A stretch of DNA of 64,000 bases, taken from positions 52,200 to 116,199 of the forward strand of contig CALCYI010000012.1 in the NCBI GenBank assembly GCA_937907605.1, in the 5' to 3' direction. Under the pieces are notes generated by a model. That model was not told the origin of the DNA, searched no databases, and was given only the letters and a program-made list of their open reading frames with translations. The position numbers were made by a program, and so were the translations under genes. The stretch comes from an uncultured Clostridia bacterium. Lineage in GTDB: Bacteria; Bacillota; Clostridia; Oscillospirales; Acutalibacteraceae. Positions 13,821-22,877 of the stretch are shown piece by piece (position 1 is the first letter of the stretch; the number at the start of each line of letters is the position of its first letter).

Positions 13821-14621
13821 AATATCAAGGAATTTTTCAAATTCAATACCGTCGGGGTGGTAGTGCTTTTCGCTCTCGTTTTTAAGGGTTTCCTCAATCG
13901 CTTTTTCAATGAAATCGGAGGCTTTTTTTACCGCGGTAAATATGTCCGCGGAGTTTATGTATTCGCTTAGTACATAGGCTGAAAAAATATCGCCCGTCCC
14001 CGAAAAGTGCTCACCGAGCTTTTTACTTTTAATAACCCTGAATTCGCCGTTGCAGTATACCGCGTTTGCGATTTCGCTATCTATCATGATGCCCGTTGTG
14101 ATTACTATCGGGCTGTTCTGCCTTTTTGACATCTCCTCAATTTCGCAAAGAGAATAGCTTACCGACGGCTTTTCACCGCTGAGCAGGGCAAGCTCCGTTA
14201 CGTTAGGGGTAATGATGTCCGCCTTCTTTGCAAGCGCTTTTACTGCGCTTATGCTTTTTTCGTCGTAGCAGGGATATACTTCGCCGTCGTCGCCCATAAT
14301 CGGGTCTACCGTAACCACCGTGTTTTCGCCCTTGAATTCGTCGATGAACGAGGAGATAATTTCGCCCTGTGCGCTGTTAGGTATAAAGCCCGTTAAAATG
14401 CCGTCAAAGCCGACGTTTAGGCGTTTCCACTCGTTTATGAACCCCTGCATCGGACTTGTTAAATTCACGCTCTTAAAGCTGTCGTAGCCCGTCTGGTTTG
14501 AGAACACGCCCGTCGGGAGCGGACAGCACTGTATACCGTGCGCCGATATAATAGGAATTGCCGCAGTAAGTGAGCATTTTCCGAAGCCTGATATATCGTT
14601 TATTACCGCTATTTTTTTCAT
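13812..14621 (-). CDS. pyridoxal/pyridoxamine kinase (PdxY-type)
   Basis: A 269-residue ribokinase-superfamily enzyme that phosphorylates B6 vitamers to feed PLP-dependent enzymes. It shows KKIAVINDISGFGKCSLTAA at the N-terminus (substrate lid), the VDPIMGDDGEVYP motif at about residues 108-122, TPNVTELALLSG, and the anion-hole GEHFSGTGDIFSAYV near residue 215, where the catalytic Asp sits. The ATG at 14621 is preferred; a TTG two codons upstream overlaps the previous gene's stop. It is likely co-transcribed with the AI-2E permease gene. Its 3' end is inside the palindromic element. Confidence 0.85.
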   Translation of the reverse strand: MKKIAVINDISGFGKCSLTAAIPIISAHGIQCCPLPTGVFSNQTGYDSFKSVNLTSPMQGFINEWKRLNVGFDGILTGFIPNSAQGEIISSFIDEFKGENTVVTVDPIMGDDGEVYPCYDEKSISAVKALAKKADIITPNVTELALLSGEKPSVSYSLCEIEEMSKRQNSPIVITTGIMIDSEIANAVYCNGEFRVIKSKKLGEHFSGTGDIFSAYVLSEYINSADIFTAVKKASDFIEKAIEETLKNESEKHYHPDGIEFEKFLDIKK

Positions 14622-14623
14622 AA

Positions 14624-15772
14624 TCAATTTCTTTCAGGAGTTTTCCATAGCCGGATTCTTCCCGCGTCGTTAAACGCCTTTAAGGTCATAACGATAATCG
14701 GAACTATGAACATACCGAGGAAGCCGAAAAGCTTGAGTCCGAAGTACAGTCCCATAAGCGTAATAAGCGGGTGTACGCCGAGCGTGTCGCCGACGATTTT
14801 CGGCTCGATATACTGGCGGACAACAAGAATAACAACGTAAATTATTACAAGTCCGAGCGCCTGCGGATACTTTCCGAGTACGAGGGATACGAGCGCCCAC
14901 GGAATAAGGATACCGCCGCTGCCCGCAACGGGAAGAATATCGAAGATTGCTATGCCCATAGCAATCCATACGTAGTTCGGATTTTTCATTATTCCGAGCA
15001 GCGTGAGCATCGAAAAGCCGAGGAAGAGCTCGCCGAAGGTGATTGCCATAATAAGCCCGTACGCTCTGAACATTTTGAGCACGGTCTTTGTGAAAATCTG
15101 TTTAATCTCAAAGAGAATATTCTTCTTGTCCTTAGGGAGCTGGAGCTGGATGAAATGTACGACTCTGTTATAATCCTTGGTAAAGAATATCCACGCGATT
15201 ATCGCAATTACAATTCCGATTGCTACCGACGGGACGTTTTTAACAACGCTTACAACGCCTGAAAGTCCCGAGGTTACGCCATTTTTAATCGAGTTAATAT
15301 CAATTCCTATCGCGGTTAAATCAAAGTCGTCAATGAGGTTTGAAAACGTCGTGGTTACTGCGTTTGAATAGCTTTCGTAAACGGAGTCGGGAAGGATTCT
15401 GCCTATGTTGAGCACTTCGTTTTCAAGGGTTGTCAGGAAGGTCGGAATATCCCTGAGATTCGATACTATGCTCCTCGCAAAATCGCTGATTTTTGCAATT
15501 AGGGCAGACAGTATAAAAACGAGAGGAATAAGAATTATTACAATTACAAGAACTACCGAAAGTATACTCCAAAGCGTGTGGTGCTTCTTGCCGAATTTTT
15601 TATCAAGCTTCCTTATCGGTCCCTGGAGCATAATCGCCATAAGGAAGGTCAAAACGAACGGCGCCGTAACCCAGAAAAGATATTTGAAAAATACATATAT
15701 GAGCGCAAGAACCGCCGCTATAAACATAACGTTGATTAAAAAATTCCTGCGGCTTTCAACTTTTGAAGGCAT
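14624..15772 (-). CDS. AI-2E family transporter
   Basis: A 382-residue polytopic membrane protein of the AI-2E/PerM family, with about seven to eight hydrophobic spans. Features include the N-terminal pair (about 13-48), a span at 63-90, the VPSVAIGIVIAIIAWIFFTK helix near 190-210, and the C-terminal cluster with PVAGSGGILIPWALVSLVLG and PKIVGDTLGVHPLITLMGLY, the family's most conserved stretch. Members export or exchange small solutes; the substrate cannot be read from sequence. The start follows AAAGGAG. The stop overlaps the region of the kinase start, so the two genes form a unit. Confidence 0.88.
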   Translation of the reverse strand: MPSKVESRRNFLINVMFIAAVLALIYVFFKYLFWVTAPFVLTFLMAIMLQGPIRKLDKKFGKKHHTLWSILSVVLVIVIILIPLVFILSALIAKISDFARSIVSNLRDIPTFLTTLENEVLNIGRILPDSVYESYSNAVTTTFSNLIDDFDLTAIGIDINSIKNGVTSGLSGVVSVVKNVPSVAIGIVIAIIAWIFFTKDYNRVVHFIQLQLPKDKKNILFEIKQIFTKTVLKMFRAYGLIMAITFGELFLGFSMLTLLGIMKNPNYVWIAMGIAIFDILPVAGSGGILIPWALVSLVLGKYPQALGLVIIYVVILVVRQYIEPKIVGDTLGVHPLITLMGLYFGLKLFGFLGMFIVPIIVMTLKAFNDAGRIRLWKTPERN

Positions 15773-15898
15773 TTTTATCTCCTTTCCGACATGAAAATTG
15801 CTGAATTTTGCTAAATAATATTTTAATGCAATATGTACTAAACTTCAAGTGAAAAAAATAATCTTTGAATATTTTTTACTAAAATTTAAAATTTAGTC

Positions 15899-15927
15899 TT
15901 GTAATTTATTTTTAAGAGTGATAATAT
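15899..15927 (+). promoter_or_regulatory. promoter of the ACT-hom-lysC operon
   Basis: TTGTAA 15899-15904, 17-bp spacer, TAATAT 15922-15927, about 48 bp upstream of the ACT protein gene. No T-box or lysine riboswitch structure is visible in the short leader. Confidence 0.6.
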
Positions 15928-15975
15928 ATAAAAAGTGTATTTCACAGTAAAACATCTGTACTTGGGTGACGGACA

Positions 15976-16413
15976 ATGGATAAAACAAATTATCTTTTAA
16001 TTGAGTCGGGAATTCTTCCCGAGGTATATCTTAAGGTGGTTAAGGCGAAGAAGCTTCTGCTTACGGGTGGGGCGGATTCGGTATCCTCGGCAGTTAAAAT
16101 GGCAGGAATCTCGCGCTCGGCATACTATAAGTATAAGGATAAGATTTTTGAGTATTCAAAGCCCGACGGAGATACGGCGACTCTTAACCTCAAGCTTGAG
16201 GACAGCGCAGGGGTTTTATCCTCAGTTATGAACGAGCTGTACGTATCGGGGGCTAACATCTTGAGCGTTAACCAGACCGTCCCCGTAAACGGCGTTGCGG
16301 ACGTAACGGTAAGCGCGAGGATACCCGACGCCCGCACATGCGCGGCTGAGCTCGAAAAAAGAATTAAAAAGATAAACGGAGTTCTCTCCGTTGTTGCAGG
16401 AGGACAAAAATGA
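15976..16413 (+). CDS. ACT domain protein (PheB/UPF0735 type)
   Basis: A 145-residue regulatory protein. The N-terminal half (about 1-65) contains a helix-turn-helix-like segment, GGADSVSSAVKMAGISRSAYYKYKDKIF in outline. The C-terminal half (about 68-143) is an ACT domain (ATLNLKLEDSAGVLSSVMNE, then GANILSVNQTVPVNGVADVT), which binds amino acids. Such proteins sit beside homoserine dehydrogenase in many Clostridia. The stop overlaps the hom start by 4 bp (ATGA), so the two are translationally coupled. The start is preceded by GGGTGACGGA. It probably senses an aspartate-family or aromatic amino acid. Confidence 0.85.
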   Translation: MDKTNYLLIESGILPEVYLKVVKAKKLLLTGGADSVSSAVKMAGISRSAYYKYKDKIFEYSKPDGDTATLNLKLEDSAGVLSSVMNELYVSGANILSVNQTVPVNGVADVTVSARIPDARTCAAELEKRIKKINGVLSVVAGGQK

Positions 16414-17627
16414 AGGTTGCGGTAATGGGTTACGGAACAGTCGGCTCGGGAGTTGTTGAGGTTATTGAATCTCACAGAGCGGTAATCAGCAAAAGGACTG
16501 ACGGTGAGCCTCTTGAGGTTGCTCATATTCTCGATTTAAGGGACTTCCCTGGTGATGAGCGCGAAGCGCTTTTCACCAAGGATTTTAACGATATATTAAA
16601 CGACGGCGAGGTTAAGGTAGTTGCCGAGGCGATGGGCGGAGTAAATCCCGCGTACGATTTTACAATGAAGCTGCTCAAAGCGGGCAAAAGCGTTGTAACT
16701 TCAAACAAGGAGCTTGTTGCTCAGAAGGGGCTTGAGCTGCTTGAAACGGCTAAGGAATACGGCGTAAACTATCTTTTTGAAGCCTCGGTCGGCGGTGGTA
16801 TTCCGATTATAAGACCGATGGACCAGTGCTTAGCGGCTAATAATATCGAGGGCATTGCGGGTATCCTTAACGGCACTACGAACTTCATCCTTACAAGAAT
16901 GATTGAGGATAAAATGGAGTTCTCAAAAGCGCTTAAGCTCGCACAGGAAAACGGCTATGCTGAGCAGGACCCGACGGCTGATATTGAGGGCTTTGACGCG
17001 TGCAGGAAGGTTTGTATCCTTGCCTCTCTTGCGTTCGGCAAGCACGTTTATCCCAACCAGGTTGAAACCGAGGGAATTACCAATATTACGCGTGAGGACG
17101 TGTCATACATAGCCTCGATAAACGGCGTTATCAAGCTACTCGGACAGATTAAGTACATCAGCGAGGACAAAATTGCCGCCTTCGTAAGCCCTGCGGTCGT
17201 TTTCAACGGCTCGCAGCTCGCAAGCGTAAACGACGTGTTTAACGCGATTCTCGTAAGGGGTGACGCGGTCGGCGACGTATGCTTTTACGGCAGAGGAGCG
17301 GGTAAGCTCCCGACCGCCTCTGCGGTCGTTGCCGATATGGTCGACGCTGCAAAGCACACCGAAAGGAGAAAGATTTTCGGCTGGGGCGCAGGCAGCGAGG
17401 ACTACGTAGTGGATTACAAGACAACTATCAGTATGCCATTTTACGTTAGGGCTAAGAGCTCGGTCGGCGCGATTAAAAGCGTTTTCGGCGAGGTAAAATT
17501 TCTCAGCCGCTACGGTCAGCCCGCCGACGAGGTGGCGTTCATTACCGACAAAATGACGGAAAACGAGCTTAAAAACAAGCTTGAGGGAATAAAGTTTATT
17601 AACACGATTAAGATTACTGATTATTAA
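16410..17627 (+). CDS. hom: homoserine dehydrogenase
   Basis: A 405-residue NAD(P)-dependent enzyme that reduces aspartate semialdehyde to homoserine, on the way to threonine and methionine. It has the Rossmann motif MGYGTVGSGVVEVI at the N-terminus, the substrate-binding EASVGGGIPIIRPM, and the catalytic-domain GILNGTTNFILTRM and EQDPTADIEGFDACRK signatures. A short ACT-like C-terminal part (about 335-405) fits feedback by threonine. The length is slightly below the usual 425-430. Coupled to the upstream ACT gene and followed after 23 bp by aspartokinase. Confidence 0.95.
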   Translation: MKVAVMGYGTVGSGVVEVIESHRAVISKRTDGEPLEVAHILDLRDFPGDEREALFTKDFNDILNDGEVKVVAEAMGGVNPAYDFTMKLLKAGKSVVTSNKELVAQKGLELLETAKEYGVNYLFEASVGGGIPIIRPMDQCLAANNIEGIAGILNGTTNFILTRMIEDKMEFSKALKLAQENGYAEQDPTADIEGFDACRKVCILASLAFGKHVYPNQVETEGITNITREDVSYIASINGVIKLLGQIKYISEDKIAAFVSPAVVFNGSQLASVNDVFNAILVRGDAVGDVCFYGRGAGKLPTASAVVADMVDAAKHTERRKIFGWGAGSEDYVVDYKTTISMPFYVRAKSSVGAIKSVFGEVKFLSRYGQPADEVAFITDKMTENELKNKLEGIKFINTIKITDY

Positions 17628-17650
17628 TTCAGTATTCCACGGGAGGATAT

Positions 17651-18859
17651 ATGGCACTTATTGTACAAAAATTCGGCGGCTCCTCCGTTGCGGACGCCGA
17701 ACGCGTCAGGAATGTCGCAAGGATTGTAACCGATACCTACAAGGCGGGTAATGACGTTGTTGTAGTAGTATCGGCGCAGGGCGACACGACGGATGATTTA
17801 ATAGAAAAGGCTCAGGAAATTAATCCGCGCGCACCGAAAAGAGAGCTTGACCAACTGCTTGCGGCGGGCGAACAGATATCAATTTCGCTGCTTGCTATGG
17901 CGATTGAGGCGCTCGGGTATCCCGTTATCAGCCTCCTCGGCTGGCAGGCGGGCTTTAATACGAACTCGGTATACGGCGCGGCAAGAATAAAAAGCATTAA
18001 GCCCAACAGGCTTCAGGCTGAGCTTGCAAGGCACAATATTGTTGTAGTCGCAGGCTTTCAGGGCATTAACAGGTACGACGATTTAACCACTCTCGGCAGG
18101 GGCGGTTCGGATACCTCGGCGGTTGCAATTGCGGCTACGCTTCACGCCGATAAATGCCAGATTTTCACCGACGTTGAGGGCGTTTACACGGCTGATCCGA
18201 GGAAGGTTGACGGCGCAAGAAAGCTCAAGGAAATAACCTATGACGAAATGCTTGAGCTTGCAACTCTCGGCGCGCAGGTGCTCAATAACCGCTCGGTCGA
18301 AATGGCAAAGAAATATTCGGTTGAAATTGAGGTATTATCATCACTTAACCCGGTTCCGGGTACGATTGTCAAGGAGGTAGCTAAATTGGAAAAAATGTTA
18401 ATCAGGGGCGTTACTAAGGATACCGACGTTGCCCTTATCTCGATACTAAACGTTCAGGATACTCCCGGAGTTGCGTTCAAGGTGTTCTCAAAGCTTTCGG
18501 GTAAGCATATTAACGTTGACATCATTCTTCAGTCCTTCGGCAGAAGCGGCACTAAGGATATCGTTTTCAGCGTAAGCAAGGAAAACGGACCGCTTGCGAT
18601 TGAACTTCTAAAGGGACTTCCCGCGCTTGCCGGCGCAAAGGTGCTTTGCGATACGGACGTTGCGAAGGTTTCAATCGTCGGAGCAGGTATGGAAACCCAT
18701 CCGGGTACCGCCTCTAAGATGTTCGAGGCACTTTACGAGAGGGATATTAATATCAAGATGATTTCAACCTCTGAAATCAAAATTTCGGTAATCATTGACG
18801 CAAAGGACGCTGACAGGGCGGTAAGTGCCGTCCACGCAGCCTTTGCACCCAAGGACTGA
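17651..18859 (+). CDS. lysC: aspartate kinase
   Basis: A 402-residue aspartokinase, the first enzyme of lysine, threonine and methionine synthesis. The N-terminal kinase domain has VQKFGGSSVADAERV, the Thr/Gly-rich TTLGRGGSDTSAVAIA and FTDVEGVYTADPR. Two tandem ACT domains (about 265-335 and 342-402) follow, with SILNVQDTPGVAFKVFSKLS and KVSIVGAGMETHPGTASKMF. That layout means allosteric control by lysine and/or threonine. The ATG follows GGAGG. Last gene of the operon, before a strong terminator. Confidence 0.95.
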   Translation: MALIVQKFGGSSVADAERVRNVARIVTDTYKAGNDVVVVVSAQGDTTDDLIEKAQEINPRAPKRELDQLLAAGEQISISLLAMAIEALGYPVISLLGWQAGFNTNSVYGAARIKSIKPNRLQAELARHNIVVVAGFQGINRYDDLTTLGRGGSDTSAVAIAATLHADKCQIFTDVEGVYTADPRKVDGARKLKEITYDEMLELATLGAQVLNNRSVEMAKKYSVEIEVLSSLNPVPGTIVKEVAKLEKMLIRGVTKDTDVALISILNVQDTPGVAFKVFSKLSGKHINVDIILQSFGRSGTKDIVFSVSKENGPLAIELLKGLPALAGAKVLCDTDVAKVSIVGAGMETHPGTASKMFEALYERDINIKMISTSEIKISVIIDAKDADRAVSAVHAAFAPKD

Positions 18860-18872
18860 TTGCACAGTATTT

Positions 18873-18900
18873 TACGGAGACGGCTTGACCGTCTCCGTTT
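18873..18900 (+). terminator. terminator after lysC
   Basis: ACGGAGACGG-CTTGA-CCGTCTCCGT followed by TTAATTAA; a 10-bp perfect stem 14 bp past the lysC stop. Confidence 0.85.
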
Positions 18901-18909
18901 AATTAAATA

Positions 18910-18938
18910 TTGACTTTGATTACTTAATAATATATAAT
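18910..18938 (+). promoter_or_regulatory. greA-lysS operon promoter
   Basis: TTGACT 18910-18915, 17-bp spacer, TATAAT 18933-18938. It should drive greA and lysS, and perhaps the following three genes. Confidence 0.75.
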
Positions 18939-18980
18939 TAATGAGTTAAAATATATATAATTTTTAAAGGAGTTTTTAAT

Positions 18981-19451
18981 ATGGCACCAAAGGTATTTAA
19001 AATGACGGCTGCGGGCAGAGCGGAGCTCGAGGCAGAGCTTGAGCATCTTAAGAGCGTCGGCCGTGAGGACATAGCGGAAAAGCTTAAGGTTGCGCGTTCA
19101 TACGGCGACCTTTCGGAAAACAGCGAATACGACGAGGCAAAATCGGAGCAGGCTAAGATTGAGGCGCGTATCGCAGAGCTTGAATACCAGCTTGATAACG
19201 CAGAGATAGTTGAGTCGCTCGACGACGATTCAATCTCAATGGGTGCTAAGGTTACCGTGGTTAGAAAGAACGACAAGGCGAAGCTCACCTATGAAATCGT
19301 GGGCTATTCTCAGTCCGACCCCGCAAACGGCAAAATCTCCGACGAGAGCCCTGTTGGCAGAGCGCTCATCGGCGCAAAGGCGGGCGACACAGTAGTCGTT
19401 GAAGCTCCCATCGGCAATATTGAATTTGTAATCAAGAAAGTTACGAGGTAA
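18981..19451 (+). CDS. greA: transcription elongation factor GreA
   Basis: A 156-residue Gre factor that enters the RNA polymerase secondary channel and stimulates cleavage of backtracked transcripts. The N-terminal coiled coil (about 1-78) contains the acidic tip, ARSYGDLSENSEYDEAKSEQ. The C-terminal globular FKBP-like domain has MGAKVTVV and SPVGRALIGAKAGDTVVVEAP. The length is normal. The start follows AAAGGAG. The stop is 4 bp from lysS, so the two are tightly linked. Confidence 0.96.
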   Translation: MAPKVFKMTAAGRAELEAELEHLKSVGREDIAEKLKVARSYGDLSENSEYDEAKSEQAKIEARIAELEYQLDNAEIVESLDDDSISMGAKVTVVRKNDKAKLTYEIVGYSQSDPANGKISDESPVGRALIGAKAGDTVVVEAPIGNIEFVIKKVTR

Positions 19452-19455
19452 GCTA

Positions 19456-21297
19456 ATGGCAGGTTTGTTTGAAATAACAAAAGCGGCTGACGGTACCTTT
19501 TCCTTTGACTTAATCATTGACGATAACAAGGTCGGCTCCTCTCCCGTTTTTGAGAGGGAGGACGACTGTAAGAGAGGCGTTAAGGCTGTTAAGAAGAACA
19601 GCAGGATGAAGGTTGAAAACGCGCTTGCAGGCGACGGGGAAAAGACTCTGCCGAAGTATCTTGTTGAGGCTGACGGCGATAGGGTTAAGTATACTCTTTT
19701 CCTTCAGTCCGGCGCGGTTGCGCTTTGCGGCTCAGCCGATACGCTCGACGAGCTTCTTGCGGTAATTGAGAAAATCGGCAATAACGCAAACGCGGCGCAG
19801 ATGAAAATGGCTGAGGTCGTGCTCTCCGAAAACGAACAGAAGCAAATCAGGGTTAATAAGCTCAAGGCGCTTCAGGACGACGGACGCGACCCGTTTGAAA
19901 TCACGCTTGCTACCCAGACTCACCACAGCGACGAGATTAAGGCAAGCTTTGAAGAGCTTGAAAACAAAGAGGTTACAATCGCGGGCAGGATTATGACCTG
20001 GCGCGATATGGGTAAGGCGAACTTCATTGACGTTCAGGACAGGAACGGAAGGATTCAGTCCTACGTTCGTATGAACGACGTCGGCGAGGACGTATTCAAG
20101 GAGTTCAAGACCTGGGATATCGGTGATCTGGTTGAGGTAAAGGGCTTTGTGTTCAAGACAAGAACGGGCGAAATTTCGGTTCACGCTCAGGAAATCCGCC
20201 TGCTTTCAAAGTCGCTTCTTCCGCTTCCCGAAAAGTTCCACGGACTTACCGATACGGACACGAGATACAGGAAGCGCTATCTTGATATGATAATGAATCC
20301 CGACGTTAAGGATACCTTTATCAAGCGCTCCAAGATTATTACTTCAATCAGGAATTATCTTGATTCACATGGCTTTATCGAGGTTGAAACCCCGATTCTC
20401 AATATTATCCCCGGCGGCGCTGCCGCAAGGCCGTTTATAACCCATCACAACACTCTTGACCTTGATATGTACCTTCGTATCGCTACCGAGCTTTATCTTA
20501 AAAGGCTCATCGTCGGCGGTATGGAAAGAGTATATGAAATCGGCAGGAACTTCAGAAACGAGGGTATGGACGTACGCCATAATCCCGAGTTTACCTGTAT
20601 GGAGCTTTATCAGGCGTATACCGATTACCACGGAATGATGGATATTGCCGAGGCGCTTATCAGAAACGCCGCAAACGAGGTGTGCGACGGTAATCTTCAT
20701 ATCACCTTTAACGGTACCGAAATTGACCTTGAAAGCCCGTTCAGAAGGCTTACAATGGTTGACGCGGTTAAGAAATACAGCGGCGTTGACTTTGCCTCCT
20801 TTATGAGCGACAACGACAGAGCTGTTGAAATCGCAAAGGAAAAGGGCATAGAGATTGAAAACGGAAAGGCTACCTGGGGCGATATCCTCAATTCCTTCTT
20901 TGAGGAATTTGTTGAGGAAAATCTTATTCAGCCGACGTTCATTATGGACTATCCCGTTGAGGTATCTCCTCTCACTAAGAGGAAGCCCGACTGTCCCGTG
21001 CTCACTGAGCGCTTCGAGCTCTTTATCTTAGGCGGCGAGTACGGAAACGCATATTCAGAGCTTAACGACCCGATTGACCAGATGGGACGCTTTGAGGCTC
21101 AGATGAAGCTGCGCGAGGCGGGCGACGACGAGGCTAATATGATTGATAACGACTTCGTTACCGCGCTTGAATATGGTATGCCTCCCACGGGTGGTCTCGG
21201 CATAGGTATCGACAGGCTTGTAATGCTCCTTACCAACAGCTATTCAATCAGGGACGTTTTACTCTTCCCTACTATGAAGCCGATTGAAAACAAATAA
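19456..21297 (+). CDS. lysS: lysyl-tRNA synthetase fused to N-terminal YegP-like (DUF1508) domains
   Basis: A class II lysyl-tRNA synthetase with an added N-terminal module. Residues about 118-613 are an ordinary LysRS: OB-fold anticodon domain (ITWRDMGKANFIDVQDRNG region), motif 2 (GRNFRNEGMDVRHNPEFT) and motif 3 (TGGLGIGIDRLVML). Residues 1-115 are extra. They resemble two tandem YegP/DUF1508 units, FEITKAADGTFSFDLIIDDN...CKRGVKAVKKNS and YLVEADGDRVKYTLFLQSG...LDELLAVIEKI. Total length 613 versus about 490-500 usually. The reading frame is continuous, the ATG at 19456 has GAGGTAAG upstream, and the internal ATGs at residues 116/118 have no ribosome site. The function of the fused part is unknown. 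Confidence 0.93.
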   Translation: MAGLFEITKAADGTFSFDLIIDDNKVGSSPVFEREDDCKRGVKAVKKNSRMKVENALAGDGEKTLPKYLVEADGDRVKYTLFLQSGAVALCGSADTLDELLAVIEKIGNNANAAQMKMAEVVLSENEQKQIRVNKLKALQDDGRDPFEITLATQTHHSDEIKASFEELENKEVTIAGRIMTWRDMGKANFIDVQDRNGRIQSYVRMNDVGEDVFKEFKTWDIGDLVEVKGFVFKTRTGEISVHAQEIRLLSKSLLPLPEKFHGLTDTDTRYRKRYLDMIMNPDVKDTFIKRSKIITSIRNYLDSHGFIEVETPILNIIPGGAAARPFITHHNTLDLDMYLRIATELYLKRLIVGGMERVYEIGRNFRNEGMDVRHNPEFTCMELYQAYTDYHGMMDIAEALIRNAANEVCDGNLHITFNGTEIDLESPFRRLTMVDAVKKYSGVDFASFMSDNDRAVEIAKEKGIEIENGKATWGDILNSFFEEFVEENLIQPTFIMDYPVEVSPLTKRKPDCPVLTERFELFILGGEYGNAYSELNDPIDQMGRFEAQMKLREAGDDEANMIDNDFVTALEYGMPPTGGLGIGIDRLVMLLTNSYSIRDVLLFPTMKPIENK

Positions 21298-21323
21298 ATC
21301 CGTATATTAAAAGGATTAATCTT

Positions 21324-21995
21324 ATGAGTGATAATAAGAAAAAGACTCAGAAAAAGCATCATACGGTCAGAGAGTATGTACTGACTCCCATAGTGTTTGT
21401 GCTTATTTCGCTGATTGTTGTATTGCCGCTCAGTTTTGCGCTGCTGAAATTCTCAATTTCAACGGCGCATAAGGTCTATTCATCGTTTTCGATGACGTCT
21501 TACGACTTCAGACTCGATGACAGTACCTATACTAAAAGCGGTGTTAAAAACGGTACGGTAACGATACCGAGCATAAAATACGGCGATAAAATCGGCGAGC
21601 TTAAAATAAGAAAAGCAGGTATTGAGACCTCCGTTTATTACGGAAGGAATATTGTTTCCGCGAAGTACGGAGCAGGGCTGAAAACGAGCGAAAAGCTTCC
21701 GGGACAAAACGGAACGGTGGAAATTTACGCTAATGTTTCAGGGGCGTTCTCCTCGCTGAATAAGCTTGAGGTGGGCGACGAAATAAAGCTCAGCACAAGC
21801 TGGGGCGAATACGTTTACACCGTATCCGATGTTACCGTAGATATTGATATGCCCGAGGCAATTTTCCCGCAGACGCTCTTGCTTTATACCGCAAACGACA
21901 GTAAGGTTTTCTCCACGCTTAACGAGGAAAAGCTTTTCGTCCTTTCAGAGTGTAAATCGGGACCGCAGGCGGAGTTTGAGGAGGTGCAGGAATGA
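21324..21995 (+). CDS. sortase-fold protein lacking catalytic His and Cys
   Basis: A 223-residue membrane-anchored protein. A Lys/His-rich cytoplasmic head is followed by one span at about residues 19-43 and an extracellular domain with sortase-like order: IPSIKYGDKIGELKI, GAGLKTSEKLPGQNGTVEIYANVSGAFSSLNKLEVGDEI in outline, then YVYTVSDVTV. Where sortases have the catalytic AGH motif there is YANVSG (about 135-140). Where they have TLxTC there is LLLYTAN (about 185-191), and no matching Arg is seen. It therefore looks enzymatically inactive. The gene is 26 bp after lysS and overlaps the next gene by 4 bp. Confidence 0.7.
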   Translation: MSDNKKKTQKKHHTVREYVLTPIVFVLISLIVVLPLSFALLKFSISTAHKVYSSFSMTSYDFRLDDSTYTKSGVKNGTVTIPSIKYGDKIGELKIRKAGIETSVYYGRNIVSAKYGAGLKTSEKLPGQNGTVEIYANVSGAFSSLNKLEVGDEIKLSTSWGEYVYTVSDVTVDIDMPEAIFPQTLLLYTANDSKVFSTLNEEKLFVLSECKSGPQAEFEEVQE

Positions 21996-22867
21996 GTAGT
22001 TCACAGGTAAGCTCCCACGAAACCAAGTCACAGAAATTTGCAAGAAGCTTCCTCGCGTTTGCACTCTTCCTTGCAATCGCTGCTCTCAGCCTTACGGTAT
22101 GCATAAGGGTATACTTTATTAATCCCGACAATGTGGTAAAGGTGTTCAGTAATGAAAAATACGTAAGCTCGCTCAGAGAGGATATACTGAACTATACTCA
22201 CGAAACGCTAAAGAGCAATATGCTCCCTGAGGACTGCCTTGACGAAGTTATAACCTATAAGGAAGTTCACGATATTTCCTACGCCTATGCAGCGGGAACC
22301 ACCGAGGCATATGAGGAGTATACAAGCACCTCGTACCAGGATTATATTAACAACCTCGGAGATAATATTAAAAGTACAATAAAGGGCGTTATCAGCGACG
22401 GCAAGCTTGAGGTTGACGAAAATCAAAAGGCGGACGGCGCGGCTACTTTTACCGAAAAGGTAAAAGACCATATTGCAGTAACCGTTGAAAAGCCCTATAT
22501 GGACAGGCTTGCTAATATACTGAAAATCGGTAAAACCGCAACGCTTGTTGCCATTATTCTGTTTGCGCTTGTTGCGCTGCTGCTCGGGCTTATCGTCGTA
22601 TCAATAGGTAAGCGTTATCGTGCGCTCAGGTACATAGTTCATTCCGTGAATGCCGCGGCGCTGCTTGATTTAGTGCTTGTAACAGGAGTGGCGGTCGTTG
22701 AACGGGCAAAAACGCTGTATATTTTCCCGACATATTTTAGGGCTTCGGTCATGAGCTATGTTAACGGCTGTACGGCTTCTGTCGCCGTGAGCGCGGTAGT
22801 GCTGCTGCTTATTTCGCTTGCGCTTACAGTATTTATCTGGAAGATGAAAAAGGATTCTAACGGTTAG
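21992..22867 (+). CDS. four-span membrane protein of unknown function
   Basis: A 291-residue protein I do not recognise. One span lies at about residues 19-38, then a roughly 140-residue, Tyr/Ser/Asp-rich extracellular domain (about 42-178). Three spans follow at about 180-203, 213-234 and 258-281, with a short cytoplasmic tail. The start overlaps the stop of the sortase-like gene (ATGA), so the two proteins are translationally coupled and probably interact. It has too few spans to be a TagG-type permease. The downstream ABC ATPase gene starts 10 bp later. Confidence 0.7.
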   Translation: MSSSQVSSHETKSQKFARSFLAFALFLAIAALSLTVCIRVYFINPDNVVKVFSNEKYVSSLREDILNYTHETLKSNMLPEDCLDEVITYKEVHDISYAYAAGTTEAYEEYTSTSYQDYINNLGDNIKSTIKGVISDGKLEVDENQKADGAATFTEKVKDHIAVTVEKPYMDRLANILKIGKTATLVAIILFALVALLLGLIVVSIGKRYRALRYIVHSVNAAALLDLVLVTGVAVVERAKTLYIFPTYFRASVMSYVNGCTASVAVSAVVLLLISLALTVFIWKMKKDSNG

Positions 22868-22877
22868 AGGAAAAATT

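Noticed and set aside
15773..15975. Lysine riboswitch ahead of the ACT-hom-lysC operon
   Set aside because: Distance from promoter to start is under 50 nt, too short for the L-box, and no terminator hairpin is present.
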